Assembly (NCBI GenBank): GCA_033764265.1
Contig: JANRJB010000112.1
Span: 3,156 to 67,155, forward strand
From: VGEM01 sp033764265
GTDB taxonomy: Bacteria > Pseudomonadota > Alphaproteobacteria > Rhodospirillales > Rhodospirillaceae
Direction of reading: 5' to 3'
Length of the DNA: 64,000 nt
Of this stretch, positions 1 through 8,533 are shown piece by piece. A model generated the notes under the pieces. It had not been told where the DNA came from, made no database searches, and saw only the letters and a program-made list of their open reading frames with translations. Position 1 is the first letter of the stretch. The number at the start of each line of letters is the position of its first letter. Made by a program: the position numbers and the translations under genes.

Positions 1-235
1 CATCGAACATATGCAGGTTGCCAAGATGTCCGTTGATCAGGATCAAGGGCGGCCCATCGCCCGTCTCGCGGATATGGAACGGTACGCCGTCGACCGTCAC
101 GAATCGCGAGGGCGCCGTCGCATAGGTCACCTTGAGCGTATCCAGCGACGGATTCCACCAGCCCAGCTTCAACGACCCGTAGACCGTGCCCGCGGCGACG
201 AGGATGGCGCCGACGATCCCGAACATCAGCTTCAT
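1..235 (-). CDS. alpha/beta hydrolase, N-terminal fragment
   Basis: Only the first 78 codons are inside the window; the gene runs off the left edge. The protein starts with a hydrophobic helix at about residues 3-24, so it is membrane-anchored or exported. It continues into the first strands of an alpha/beta-hydrolase fold, with the segment LILINGHLG at about residues 64-72 where the family usually has an HG oxyanion motif. The nucleophile region is not visible, so substrate and activity cannot be judged. The ATG at 235 is the only good start in frame. Confidence 0.6.
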   Translation of the reverse strand, partial: MKLMFGIVGAILVAAGTVYGSLKLGWWNPSLDTLKVTYATAPSRFVTVDGVPFHIRETGDGPPLILINGHLGNLHMFD

Positions 236-326
236 GATGCGTTCCCGAACAAGTCCAACGCGCCGACCTTATCGCGCCGCCGTCGCGGACGTGATTGACT
301 TTTCTGTATGGACCGCGTCCACGCGG

Positions 327-809
327 TTATTGGTCGACCGGCGGGCGCTTGAGGATCAGCGGGGTCAGCTTGGGCTTGGCCGGCTGCGCGCTCAGCGTCA
401 CCCCGGCGATCCGCCACGCGCCGTCGTTGCGTCGGATCATGACATAGTTGGCGTCCACCTCGGCGTCGTCCGCGCCCCGCAGCCGCACCCGCTGCACGAA
501 GTGGTTGCGGATGCGCCGCAGCTCCAGGAACACCGCGCCCTTGGAGCGGTGAATCGCCTGGTAGTCCTTCTCCACCATGGCGGCGAAGGCATCGGCGGTC
601 TCGAACGCGTTCTGAATCTGCGGTGCGGCATAGGAAAACGCCGCATCCAGGTCGTTGCGGTTGAAGGCCGCGAGCTGTTCCTCGATGGCGGTTCGGATGC
701 CGACCGATGGGTCGAGCGCGGGGTCGATGTCCGACGGCGCGGTGGCGTGCGCCGCCGCGTGTAGACCCAACGCCACCACGATCAGCCCGACAAGCCGAAC
801 CAAACTCAT
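327..809 (-). CDS. exported DUF4864-type protein
   Basis: This 160-residue protein has a signal peptide (hydrophobic to about residue 20, AHA-T cleavage-like site). A compact alpha+beta body follows, with EEQLAAFNRNDLDAAFSYA near residue 43 and a WRIAGV strand near residue 132. This pattern of a helix, a 'DLDAAF' turn and a final W-R-I strand fits the DUF4864 group of NTF2-like periplasmic proteins. The role is unknown. It is transcribed away from the dehydrogenase at 924 and shares a 114-bp intergenic region with it. The assignment is from motif recall and is moderately sure. Confidence 0.65.
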   Translation of the reverse strand: MSLVRLVGLIVVALGLHAAAHATAPSDIDPALDPSVGIRTAIEEQLAAFNRNDLDAAFSYAAPQIQNAFETADAFAAMVEKDYQAIHRSKGAVFLELRRIRNHFVQRVRLRGADDAEVDANYVMIRRNDGAWRIAGVTLSAQPAKPKLTPLILKRPPVDQ

Positions 810-923
810 GCCACGTGTCCCGCGCGCCCCGACCGACGGCCGGACGAGGCCTGTTGTATTGTTCCAAAACAACGGGCAAAGGTCACCCCCGAAGATTGCA
901 CGGTTCGGCACAGGAGCGGCGGC

Positions 924-1790
924 ATGGCGACGGTGGCGTTCATCGGTCTCGGCGTGATGGGCTTTCCCATGGCGGGGCACCTGGTTGCCAAGGGCCACCG
1001 CGTCACGGTCTACAATCGCACGGCCGCCCGGGCCGAGGCCTGGACGGACCAGCATGGGCAATCCCGCGCCGATACGCCGCGCCGGGCCGCGCGCGGCGCC
1101 GAGATCGTGTTCACCTGCGTCGGCGATGACCCCGACGTGCGCGCGGTGGTGACCGGCGAGGAGGGCGTGCTGGCCGGCCTGTCGCCCGGCGCCGTGATCG
1201 TCGATCACACCACCGCGTCGGCCGATCTGGCCCGCGCGCTCGCGGCCGAATGCAACGGCCTCGGCGTCGGTTTCATCGACGCGCCGGTCTCGGGCGGTCA
1301 GTCGGGGGCCGAAAACGGCACGCTGACGGTGATGTGCGGCGGCGCGCCGGCGGCCTACGACAAGGCCGCGCCGGTAGTCGCGGCGTATGCCCGCACCTGC
1401 CGGCTGATGGGGCCCAGCGGCGCCGGCCAGCTGACCAAGATGGTCAACCAAATCTGCATCGCCGGGCTGGTCCAGGGCCTGGCCGAGGGGATGAACTTCG
1501 GCCTGCGTGCCGGGCTCGACATGGACGCGGTGCTCGATGTCATCGGCAAGGGCGCGGCCCAATCCTGGCAGATGGACAATCGCGGCCGCACCATGTGCGT
1601 CGACACGTTTGACTTCGGCTTCGCGGTCGACTGGATGCGCAAAGACCTGCGCATCTGCCTGGACGAGGCCCGCCGCAACGGCGCGCGCCTGCCGGTGGCT
1701 GCGCTGATCGACCAGTTCTATGCCACAGTCCAGGCTCGGGGCCATGGCCGCTGGGACACCTCGAGTCTGATGAGCCTGCTGACCGACTAA
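924..1790 (+). CDS. 3-hydroxyisobutyrate dehydrogenase-family NAD(P) oxidoreductase
   Basis: This 288-residue protein is a beta-hydroxyacid dehydrogenase. An N-terminal Rossmann fold opens with GLGVMG at residues 8-13. The substrate-binding signature DAPVSGG is at 119-125 and the catalytic lysine is Lys172 in LTKMVNQ. A C-terminal all-helical dimerisation domain follows. The length is normal for the family. Members reduce or oxidise small beta-hydroxyacids such as 3-hydroxyisobutyrate or tartronate semialdehyde; the exact substrate cannot be read from the sequence. An AGGAG ribosome site lies about 7 nt before the ATG. Confidence 0.9.
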   Translation: MATVAFIGLGVMGFPMAGHLVAKGHRVTVYNRTAARAEAWTDQHGQSRADTPRRAARGAEIVFTCVGDDPDVRAVVTGEEGVLAGLSPGAVIVDHTTASADLARALAAECNGLGVGFIDAPVSGGQSGAENGTLTVMCGGAPAAYDKAAPVVAAYARTCRLMGPSGAGQLTKMVNQICIAGLVQGLAEGMNFGLRAGLDMDAVLDVIGKGAAQSWQMDNRGRTMCVDTFDFGFAVDWMRKDLRICLDEARRNGARLPVAALIDQFYATVQARGHGRWDTSSLMSLLTD

Positions 1791-1836
1791 GGCGCGTTCA
1801 ATTTGCCGCGTGGTTCCATCCGTGGTACCATGCGGC

Positions 1837-2088
1837 ATGAAGGTCGATAAGCGTCTCGAGGCCATGCGCCTGAACCCGAGGGCCGACTGGACGCTGGCCG
1901 ACCTGCAAACCGTCGCGGCGCGTTACCGCGTGGTGTGGCGGCATGGCGGCGGCAGCCATGCGGTTTTCCGGTCGCCGACCGGCATGCAATTGGTTGTTCC
2001 GGCGCGGCGGCCCATCAAACCGGTCTACGTGTCGCGGTTCGTGGAGTTGATCGATGACGCCAAAGAAGCGCAATTCCCGTCCGGCTGA
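1837..2088 (+). CDS. hicA: HicA-type mRNA interferase toxin
   Basis: This 83-residue protein has the double-stranded RNA-binding-like fold of HicA. The catalytic histidine is His41 in GGGSHAVF, followed by the strand-turn-strand RSPTGMQLVVPA and the terminal helix VSRFVELIDDA. HicA cleaves mRNA when free of HicB. The ATG at 1837 is preferred over a GTG 27 nt upstream because it gives the usual family length. The last 35 bp overlap hicB, which points to coupled translation. Confidence 0.85.
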   Translation: MKVDKRLEAMRLNPRADWTLADLQTVAARYRVVWRHGGGSHAVFRSPTGMQLVVPARRPIKPVYVSRFVELIDDAKEAQFPSG

Positions 2089-2455
2089 TGTCTCGTACGT
2101 GGTTCGCCCGCTGACGGCGGACGAAGGCGGCGGCTACCTGTGCGAAATCGTCGAGTTTCCGGGTTGTCTGGGCGACGGCGAAACACCGGCGGCAGCCATC
2201 GCCGACGCCAAGTCCGCGCTCAAAGCCTGGACGAAAACCGCCGCCGAGTTCGGCGACGACCGTCCGGCCGGTTCGAGCGGACAATGGCGGTTGCGCGTGC
2301 CCAAATCGCTGCACCGCCGCCTCCACGAACGCGCCCGCGTCGAGGGCGTCAGCTTGAACACGCTGGCGGTCTCCATGCTGTCGGAAGGTTTGGCCGGGCG
2401 GACGATGGCCATCGATCGCAACGCACGGAAATCGGCGACTGCCGCAAGACGGTAA
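2054..2455 (+). CDS. hicB: HicB-type antitoxin with C-terminal DNA-binding domain
   Basis: This 133-residue antitoxin has the HicB degenerate RNase H-like domain (GYLCEIVEFPGCLGDGETP at 27-45) that covers the toxin. A ribbon-helix-helix segment follows at about 79-113 (WRLRVPKSLHRRL then a helix ending MLSEGL), which normally binds the operon's own promoter. It overlaps hicA by 35 bp. Toxin first, antitoxin second is the common hic order. Autoregulation is inferred from family knowledge. Confidence 0.85.
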   Translation: MTPKKRNSRPADVSYVVRPLTADEGGGYLCEIVEFPGCLGDGETPAAAIADAKSALKAWTKTAAEFGDDRPAGSSGQWRLRVPKSLHRRLHERARVEGVSLNTLAVSMLSEGLAGRTMAIDRNARKSATAARR

Positions 2456-2493
2456 TCACGCGGAACCTCAGAACCGCTATCGCCGTACATCTC

Positions 2494-3096
2494 ATGCCGG
2501 ATGCAACCAAGACTTACGCCGCCATCTACGCCGATCCGCCGTGGCGCTTCTTCAATTTCAGCACGAAGGGCGAGGGGCGCAACCCGATCTCGCATTACGA
2601 GTGCATGTCGTTCGAGGACATGGCGGCGGTGCCGGTGGGCGACCTCGCGGCCAAGGATTGCGTCCTGTTCCTGTGGGCCTCGGATCCGCTGTTGCCGGTG
2701 GCGTTTCGCCTGATCGAGGCGTGGGGTTTCACCTTCAAGACCGTCGGCTTCTATTGGGCCAAGCTGAACAAGAAGGTCGTGGACAAGCACATCACCGAAC
2801 GCGATTTTTTCACCGGCCTCGGCTACTGGACCCGCGCCAATGCCGAACAGTGCCTGCTGGCCACCCGCGGCCGGCCCAAGCGCAAGGCCAAGAACGTCAG
2901 GCGGCTGATCGTATCGCCGCGGCGCGAGCACAGCCGCAAGCCCGACGAAGCCTATGAACGCATCGAACGGCTGGTCGACGGGCCGTACCTGGAACTGTTC
3001 GGCCGCGCCAGCCGCCCCGGTTGGGACAGCTGGGGCGATCAGGCCGGTCTGTTCGACAACGGCGCGGTCGACACCCGTCGCCGTCCGTCCGACTGA
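2494..3096 (+). CDS. MT-A70-family N6-adenine methyltransferase
   Basis: This 200-residue protein carries the MT-A70 catalytic motif DPPW at residues 14-17. It also has the usual later elements VLFLWASDPLLP (57-68), AWGFTFKTVGFYWAK (76-90) and ATRGRPKRK (123-131). A C-terminal ELFGRASRPGWDSWG segment is typical of the bacterial and phage branch. These enzymes transfer methyl from SAM to the N6 of adenine in DNA, or sometimes RNA. No restriction enzyme is adjacent. It sits 38 nt behind hicB and may share its transcript. No clear ribosome site is seen before the ATG, so the start is tentative. Confidence 0.88.
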   Translation: MPDATKTYAAIYADPPWRFFNFSTKGEGRNPISHYECMSFEDMAAVPVGDLAAKDCVLFLWASDPLLPVAFRLIEAWGFTFKTVGFYWAKLNKKVVDKHITERDFFTGLGYWTRANAEQCLLATRGRPKRKAKNVRRLIVSPRREHSRKPDEAYERIERLVDGPYLELFGRASRPGWDSWGDQAGLFDNGAVDTRRRPSD

Positions 3097-3103
3097 CGCG
3101 CGC

Positions 3104-4555
3104 TCACGCCGCCGGCAATTCGCGGATCTGGCGCAGGTCGGTCGGCGCCTGGGTGTTGGTCATCAACGCCTTCTTGCGGAAGAAGCGCAGGATCGAGGCC
3201 GGGCCCATGCGGCTGCCGCCGAGACCCGACAGGTTGAACGAGGTTTTTTCCGCATCGCGCAGGATGGCGCCGGTGAGCGTGGTGTCCTGCAGGCTGATAC
3301 CGCCGGCGTCGATCTCGCGGCCCAGTTCCAGCGCTTCGTCCTCGCTGCCGGCGATGACCGCGCCCGACAGGCCGAACTCGGTGTCGTTGGCCAGCTTCAC
3401 CGCCTCGTCCTTGGTCTTGTATTTCACCACCGGAATCACGGGGCCGAAGGTCTCGTCCTGCATGACCTTCATTTCGTGGGTCACACCGGTGAGCACGGTC
3501 GGGCGCATGTAAAGCCCGCCGCCGAGGTTCTGGCTTTTTCCGCCGGTGCGGACTTGCGCACCGCGCGCCACCGCGTCGTCGATCTGTCCGTCGACGATGC
3601 CGGCCTGCTTGGCGAAGATGAACGGCCCGATGTGGCCCTTGTGCATGTCGGGGTAGTTGAGCTCGATCTGCTCGGCTTTCTTGACCAGCTTATCGACGAA
3701 GGCGTCGTGCACCTTTTCCTGCACGTAAACGCGCTCGATGGAAAAACAGATCTGACCGGTGGCGTAGACCGACCCGCGCAGCACCGCGTCGGTGGCGCGC
3801 TCGAGGTCGGCGTTCTCGGTGACGATCACCGGGTCCTTGCCGCCCAGCTCCAGGAACACCGGGATGAAACGGCGCGCGCACGCCTCGGCGACTTTCCGGC
3901 CGGTGGCCACGGACCCCGTGAAACAGACGATATCGACGTTCTCGATCAGCGCTTGGCCGGTCTCGCCGTCGCCGACCACGTAGGTCAGTACCTTGGCCAG
4001 TTCGGGCACGCTTTGGATCGTCTCCATCAGCGGCTCGACAAAGCGCGGTGTCACTTCGCTGGGCTTGATGATGGCCGCGCAGCCGGCGATCAGCGCCGGC
4101 GTGGCGTCGATGGCCGACAGCATCATCGGGAAGTTCCACGGGCTGATCACGCCAAGCAGCGGGTAGGGCTTCAACTGGCTGCGGAACTTGACGTGCGGCA
4201 TGATGGTCGAGGTGCCTTCCAACAGCGCCTTCTTGACGATCTCGGGCGCGCGGTCGCACCAGCCGCGAATGCCCCAGATCACCGCGTCGGGGCTTTCGCT
4301 GGCCATGCGATAGCGACCGGTATCGGCCGCCTCGGCCAAGGCGATGGCGCGCCGGTTCCGGTCGATCGCGTCGGCCCACTGGCGCATCACGCCGACACGA
4401 TGCTCGATCGGCGCCGCCGCCCAGTCTTTCTGCGCCGCCCGCAGGCCTTTCGCCTTCTCGGCAACCTCGACCGCCGTCGGCGGGGTGATGTGGTAGTCGA
4501 TCTCGCCGGTGCGCGGGTTACGCACGGGCAGGGTGTTGCGGCGCAGGGCGGTCAT
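3104..4555 (-). CDS. aldehyde dehydrogenase (NAD(P)-dependent)
   Basis: This 483-residue aldehyde dehydrogenase shows all key elements: SPWNFP with Asn141, the cofactor Lys164 in IIKPSE, FTGSVATGR at 212-220, the general base Glu236 in LELGGKDP, and the nucleophile Cys270 in GQICFS. It oxidises an aldehyde to an acid; the substrate is not predictable. The ATG at 4555 was chosen over one 42 nt upstream because an AAGG ribosome site lies about 8 nt before it. It converges with the MT-A70 gene, leaving 7 nt between the stops. Confidence 0.93.
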   Translation of the reverse strand: MTALRRNTLPVRNPRTGEIDYHITPPTAVEVAEKAKGLRAAQKDWAAAPIEHRVGVMRQWADAIDRNRRAIALAEAADTGRYRMASESPDAVIWGIRGWCDRAPEIVKKALLEGTSTIMPHVKFRSQLKPYPLLGVISPWNFPMMLSAIDATPALIAGCAAIIKPSEVTPRFVEPLMETIQSVPELAKVLTYVVGDGETGQALIENVDIVCFTGSVATGRKVAEACARRFIPVFLELGGKDPVIVTENADLERATDAVLRGSVYATGQICFSIERVYVQEKVHDAFVDKLVKKAEQIELNYPDMHKGHIGPFIFAKQAGIVDGQIDDAVARGAQVRTGGKSQNLGGGLYMRPTVLTGVTHEMKVMQDETFGPVIPVVKYKTKDEAVKLANDTEFGLSGAVIAGSEDEALELGREIDAGGISLQDTTLTGAILRDAEKTSFNLSGLGGSRMGPASILRFFRKKALMTNTQAPTDLRQIRELPAA

Positions 4556-4698
4556 CGCGGAAACCTTGGCTGGGAGGGGACGGCGTGGGCCGGACATTAA
4601 TCAGTCTGGCCGGCTTGGCCAAGCCTCGCGGCGGCCGAATCGGCTCCATGGAAAACAATGAAAAGACAATGATATTCAATTAATTGCACAATACTGTC

Positions 4699-4725
4699 TA
4701 TACGACGATGTGGCGTATATACTGT
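4699..4725 (+). promoter_or_regulatory. putative vapBC promoter and operator
   Basis: An inverted repeat TATACG-N9-CGTATA (4699-4719) overlaps a possible -10 box TATACT (4718-4723). The direct repeat ATACTGT occurs at 4691-4697 and again at 4719-4725. Placement just before the GAGGAG ribosome site (4729-4734) of vapB fits a VapB-VapC autorepression site. The call is from pattern only. Confidence 0.45.
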
Positions 4726-4744
4726 GCTGAGGAGAACCGCGGCC

Positions 4745-5014
4745 ATGGCGCTTAGCATCAAAGACCCCAAAACCGACCGCCTGGCGCGCGAGGTGGCGCG
4801 CCGCACCGGCGAAACGCTGACCGCGGCGATCGCGCGCGCGCTTGAAGAAAGATTGTCGCGACTGAAGGTCCGAAACCGGCAACGCGGTCTCTATGATGAA
4901 CTCGATGAGGTCGCGCGTGCATGCGCGGCTCTGCCTGACCGCCATCGGCGGACTGACGACGATATTCTCGGATATGACAGTCAGGGCATCCCCCATCAGC
5001 CGGGCGAGGGTTGA
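4745..5014 (+). CDS. vapB: VapB-type antitoxin
   Basis: This 89-residue protein begins MALSIKDPKTDRLAREVARRTGETLT, the recognisable start of the PSK/VapB antitoxin family, in which an N-terminal ribbon-helix-helix domain binds DNA. The C-terminal half is charged and probably wraps around the toxin. It is followed almost immediately by the PIN-domain toxin, so the two are a type II toxin-antitoxin pair. Confidence 0.87.
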   Translation: MALSIKDPKTDRLAREVARRTGETLTAAIARALEERLSRLKVRNRQRGLYDELDEVARACAALPDRHRRTDDDILGYDSQGIPHQPGEG

Positions 5015-5022
5015 GTGAGACT

Positions 5023-5430
5023 ATGGTGATCGACTCTTCGGCGTTGGTTGCAATCCTTCAAAACGAACCCGAGAAGCCCGGATTTCTTCGTGCGATCGAT
5101 CTGTCCGCCGTCAGATTGATGTCGGTCGCGAGCCTGGTGGAGGCAACCATCGTGATCGAATCGCGCAAGGGCCCGGCTGGCCGGAAAGCAATCGATACTT
5201 TTGTCGCGCGGGCCGGGTTTGACATCAGGCCAGTTGATCTCAAGCAAGGCGATATCGCCCGTGATGCGTATCAAAAATACGGCCGTGGGCAGCATCCGGC
5301 CGGCCTGAACTTCGGCGACTGCTTTGCCTACGCGCTCTCGGTCGCCACCGGCGAACCGCTGCTGTTCAAGGGCACCGATTTCGCCAAGACCGACGCGGCG
5401 GTCGCGGAACTGCCGTCGGCGGACGCTTAG
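5023..5430 (+). CDS. vapC: VapC-type PIN-domain ribonuclease toxin
   Basis: This 135-residue PIN-domain protein has the acidic metal-binding set expected of VapC: Asp4 in MVIDSSA, Glu40 in SLVEA, Asp99 in NFGDCF and Asp119 in KGTDF. VapC toxins are Mg-dependent endoribonucleases, often acting on tRNA or rRNA. The ATG at 5023 gives the canonical N-terminus; an in-frame TTG at 5011 would overlap vapB by 4 bp. The last 4 bp overlap the convergent gene at 5427. Confidence 0.9.
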   Translation: MVIDSSALVAILQNEPEKPGFLRAIDLSAVRLMSVASLVEATIVIESRKGPAGRKAIDTFVARAGFDIRPVDLKQGDIARDAYQKYGRGQHPAGLNFGDCFAYALSVATGEPLLFKGTDFAKTDAAVAELPSADA

Positions 5431-6275
5431 TCGGCCTTCATGGCGTCGGCGAATGCCTCGTCGCCGGTGCGGATGCCGATGGTGGTGGGCGCGGGCGTAA
5501 CGCCCATGCCGAACTTGCGCACGAATCCGCGTTCGTCGGTCCAGAAGTGGCCGTGCATTTGTCCGGTGCGGCCCGAGACGTCGTCTTTCAGGTCTTCGAC
5601 GAAGTGCCAGTGACGGATGCCCAAGGGCGTGCCGTCGTTGCCGGTTGCGGCCTGCAGGCGCGGCGGATCGAGGCGTGCCTTACCTTCGGTCAGGACCGAA
5701 TCCTGAATCATCGAGATGCCGACCCAGCGGAACGCCTGCGGCCCGGCCGAAGTCGGCGGCACATGCCGCGCCATCACCGTCATGGGCAGCGCGCTGGGCG
5801 CCATGTCCATGAAGCAGTCGCGTCCACACGGCACGGTCCAGGTGTCGGTCTTGGACGCGCCGTCCTTGGTCAGGGTTTCGCGGCGCATCGTGATGACGTC
5901 GCCTGCGCGCTCGATCAGCACTCCGCGCATAATGCCCGACTCCTTGTCGGTGCCCAGACCCACGGCGCGCGTCGCGATCCAGGCGTGGTCGAAATCCCAA
6001 CGGCCCTGCGCCGTATAAGCCACGGACGCCGGCGTGATCAGGCTGATGATCGAATATCCGCCGTCGGGCCTGCGGGCGACGACGAAGTCCTCCCACCGGG
6101 TCTGGGATGCCGCGCCGCGGACCTGCAGACTGCCGCGGTCGATCACTTTGTCACCAGCGTAATCCGGAACGAACGTACTCGGGTCGATCAGGGCCGGCCA
6201 CAATACCTGCGCCTGCGCCGCCGATGCCGACGCCGCGCATAACACGACCAGCAGGAAACCCAGCGACCGATTCAT
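5427..6275 (-). CDS. exported protein of unknown function
   Basis: This 282-residue protein has a clear signal peptide (MNRSLGFLLVVLCAASASAAQAQ). The mature part is rich in short strands and turns, with a Cys pair in VPCGRDCF and His-rich WHF and HGHFW segments late in the chain. No family was recognised. It lies 10 nt downstream of the aldo/keto reductase on the same strand and is probably co-transcribed with it, which hints at a linked metabolic role. Confidence 0.7.
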   Translation of the reverse strand: MNRSLGFLLVVLCAASASAAQAQVLWPALIDPSTFVPDYAGDKVIDRGSLQVRGAASQTRWEDFVVARRPDGGYSIISLITPASVAYTAQGRWDFDHAWIATRAVGLGTDKESGIMRGVLIERAGDVITMRRETLTKDGASKTDTWTVPCGRDCFMDMAPSALPMTVMARHVPPTSAGPQAFRWVGISMIQDSVLTEGKARLDPPRLQAATGNDGTPLGIRHWHFVEDLKDDVSGRTGQMHGHFWTDERGFVRKFGMGVTPAPTTIGIRTGDEAFADAMKAD

Positions 6276-6285
6276 GATCTCTGCC

Positions 6286-7281
6286 TCACCTGATCTTAGG
6301 CCGCGGCGGCGCGCCCGGCGGCAGGGGCGGCGGCGGGACGATCTCGTCGACCTTGGCGATGATTTCCGGCGTGGGCCGCCAGGCCGCGGCCTTGACGTTG
6401 GCGTCCAGCTGTTCGGGTCGGGTCGCGCCTGCGATCACGCTGCCGACCACCGGCGCGGCCAACAGCCAGCCGAACGCCAGGTCCAGCATGGAGGCGCCCG
6501 CCGCCTGCGCCAGCTCGGTCAGCTTGTCGACCAGCGCAAACCGGTCATCGCCGAAGAAGCGGCTGGCCATCGGCCCGCGGCTCGCCCATGCGGCGAAGCG
6601 CGTGCCCTCGGGCGGCTTGTCGCCGCGCTTGTATTTGCCGGTCAAAAGGCCGCTTTCCAGCGGGAAGAACGGCAGGATGCCGACGCCGTACTCCAGGCAA
6701 GCGGGAATCAGCTCGGCCTCGATTCCGCGCGACAGAAGGCTGTAGTGGTTCTGGGCCGAAATGTAGGGCGCGAGGCCAGCCGTGCGCGCGATCCACGCCG
6801 CTTCGACGGTGCGCCAGCCCTCGAAATTCGAGTGGCCGACGTAGCGCACCTTGCCCTGGTGCACCAGATCGTCGAGCGCGCGCAAGGTTTCCTCGGTCGG
6901 CGTCACGCCGTCGGGTTTGTGAATCTGATAGAGGTCGATGTAGTCTGTGCCGAGCCGGCGCAAACTGGCTTCGGCCGCGGCCATGATGTAGTGCCGCGAT
7001 GCGCCGCCCTGCTGCAACAGCGCCTTGCCCATCGGGTTGCCGAACTTGGTGGCGACGATGGCGTCCTTGCGCCGTGGTCCGAGCGCCTGGCCCAGGAATT
7101 CCTCCGACAGGCCCGATGTGCCGTACACGTCGGCGGTGTCGAACAGCGTGATGCCGATATCGAGCGCCTTGTGGACGACAACTTTCGACTGGGCGGCATC
7201 GATCAGCATGCCGAAGTTGTTGCAGCCGACGCCGACCGCGGACACTTTCAAACCCGATTTGCCCAGCAATCTGTAATCCAT
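6286..7281 (-). CDS. aldo/keto reductase
   Basis: This 331-residue NADPH-dependent oxidoreductase has the full catalytic tetrad in the expected places: Asp48 and Tyr53 in FDTADVYG, Lys79 in VATKFG and His121 in QIHKPD. The TIM-barrel nucleotide-binding end is visible as SVIAGATRPEQLDAN near residue 288. The C-terminus is proline-rich. The ATG at 7281 gives the standard MDYRLLGKSGLKVS start. The family reduces aldehydes and ketones; the substrate is unknown. Confidence 0.93.
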   Translation of the reverse strand: MDYRLLGKSGLKVSAVGVGCNNFGMLIDAAQSKVVVHKALDIGITLFDTADVYGTSGLSEEFLGQALGPRRKDAIVATKFGNPMGKALLQQGGASRHYIMAAAEASLRRLGTDYIDLYQIHKPDGVTPTEETLRALDDLVHQGKVRYVGHSNFEGWRTVEAAWIARTAGLAPYISAQNHYSLLSRGIEAELIPACLEYGVGILPFFPLESGLLTGKYKRGDKPPEGTRFAAWASRGPMASRFFGDDRFALVDKLTELAQAAGASMLDLAFGWLLAAPVVGSVIAGATRPEQLDANVKAAAWRPTPEIIAKVDEIVPPPPLPPGAPPRPKIR

Positions 7282-7486
7282 GACACCCCAATCCGCTATT
7301 CGCACGCACCTGTGCGGCCAGTGTCGGGGCTGCGTCCTCCGGGCGCAAGGCCCGCGGCCTTCCGCCAAGCGAACAGAAGTGCTTTTTCGGGACGCGGCCG
7401 GGGCGTCGGGCCAACCGCAGGCTTGACGACCGTACGGCTCCGCTGGCTCGATAGCGCGTCCGCACGCCGAGACCCGGAGGAACGAG

Positions 7487-7969
7487 ATGGCGCGAGTTCG
7501 ACGGATCGTCACTGTGGCCTTGCTCGTGCTGGCCGCGCAGCCCGCGCTTGCGCAAGACCCGCCCAAGCCGATCCTGCTGGCCAGCGAATTCGGCGAACTG
7601 TGCACCATGTGCGAGGCGGCGGTGCGGTGCGAACCCGCGCAAATGTCCGAGACCGCGCGGGCGACCGTTTACGTGTTTCACAAGAAGTCGTTCATGAACC
7701 AGGTCGCGACCATCTGGGACTACCTGCCGTTCGTGGCCAAGAGCGACTGGGAAAGCCGACCGGCGACGATCTATCAGTTCAACGGCGACAGCGTGGAACG
7801 GGGCGGCGAAACCGCGCGATTGAATTTCACCGCGGCCAAGGCCGAAGTCGGCGGTACGCTGATCAACCGGCTGAATGGCGAGTGGCAGGCCGGCGATGGT
7901 TCGGCCCTGGGGCTGTGCCGCGAGATCGACCGCACCCAGATCGCAAGTCTTGGCACGCGCAAGGAGTAA
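7487..7969 (+). CDS. small exported cysteine-containing protein
   Basis: This 160-residue protein has a signal peptide ending at ALAQ (residues 20-23). The mature N-terminus contains Cys39, Cys42 and Cys48 (ELCTMCEAAVRCEP), a C-x2-C-x5-C pattern that could bind metal or form disulfides. Near the end is GLCREIDRTQI. No family was recognised. A GGAGG ribosome site precedes the ATG. It is 3 nt upstream of the DoxX-like gene, so the two are almost certainly co-translated. Confidence 0.7.
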   Translation: MARVRRIVTVALLVLAAQPALAQDPPKPILLASEFGELCTMCEAAVRCEPAQMSETARATVYVFHKKSFMNQVATIWDYLPFVAKSDWESRPATIYQFNGDSVERGGETARLNFTAAKAEVGGTLINRLNGEWQAGDGSALGLCREIDRTQIASLGTRKE

Positions 7970-7972
7970 GCC

Positions 7973-8527
7973 ATGAGCGAACAGGCATTGCCGCGGGCGG
8001 ATTTTTCGTGGGGCCTGGCGTCGCTGAAGGCGCGGCCCGCGCGTTATGCCGGCGTGCTGTTCGTGATGCTGGTACGCTATTTCCTGGGCGTGTTCTACCT
8101 CAGCGCCGGCATCAACAAGCTGCGGAACCAATGGATGTGGACCGATCGGCTGAAGGTGGTGTTCGAGCAACGCCTGCAGGAGTTGATCGATACCGGCGCG
8201 CTGACTTACGGCGAGTTCTACCTGAACTACATCGCCATTCCGTACCTGAAGTATTTCGCGATTCCGCTGCACATCCCGGTGGCGATCGTGGTCGGCGTCG
8301 GCGAACTGGCGGTGGCGGTCAGCCTGTTCCTGGGCCTGATGCCGCGCTGGGGCGGCGCGCTGGCCCTGTTCCTGATGTTCAACTTCGCGCTCGGCGGCTA
8401 CTACGACGCCTCGCTGTTACCGCTCTGCGCGATGGCCGCGCTTCTGATTGTCACGCCCTCGGGCCATTGGTTCGGGCTCGACCGGCGTCTGCACGCGCGC
8501 AACCCCGCCTCGATCTGGTATCGGTGA
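7973..8527 (+). CDS. DoxX-like integral membrane protein
   Basis: This 184-residue protein has about four hydrophobic helices (roughly 24-46, 98-121, 124-141 and 143-160). The first carries RYFLGVFYLSAGINKL, and LNYIAIPYLKYFAIPLHIPVAIVVGVGELAVAVSLFLG fragments resemble the DoxX family. DoxX proteins are small quinone-linked or redox-associated membrane proteins. It follows the cysteine protein at 7487 with a 3-nt gap, which may mean a shared redox role. Confidence 0.78.
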   Translation: MSEQALPRADFSWGLASLKARPARYAGVLFVMLVRYFLGVFYLSAGINKLRNQWMWTDRLKVVFEQRLQELIDTGALTYGEFYLNYIAIPYLKYFAIPLHIPVAIVVGVGELAVAVSLFLGLMPRWGGALALFLMFNFALGGYYDASLLPLCAMAALLIVTPSGHWFGLDRRLHARNPASIWYR

Positions 8528-8533
8528 TCCGGG

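Noticed and set aside
2954..4600. A 548-codon frame on the plus strand
   Set aside because: It lies opposite the aldehyde dehydrogenase, which has every catalytic residue; the plus frame has no recognisable domain.
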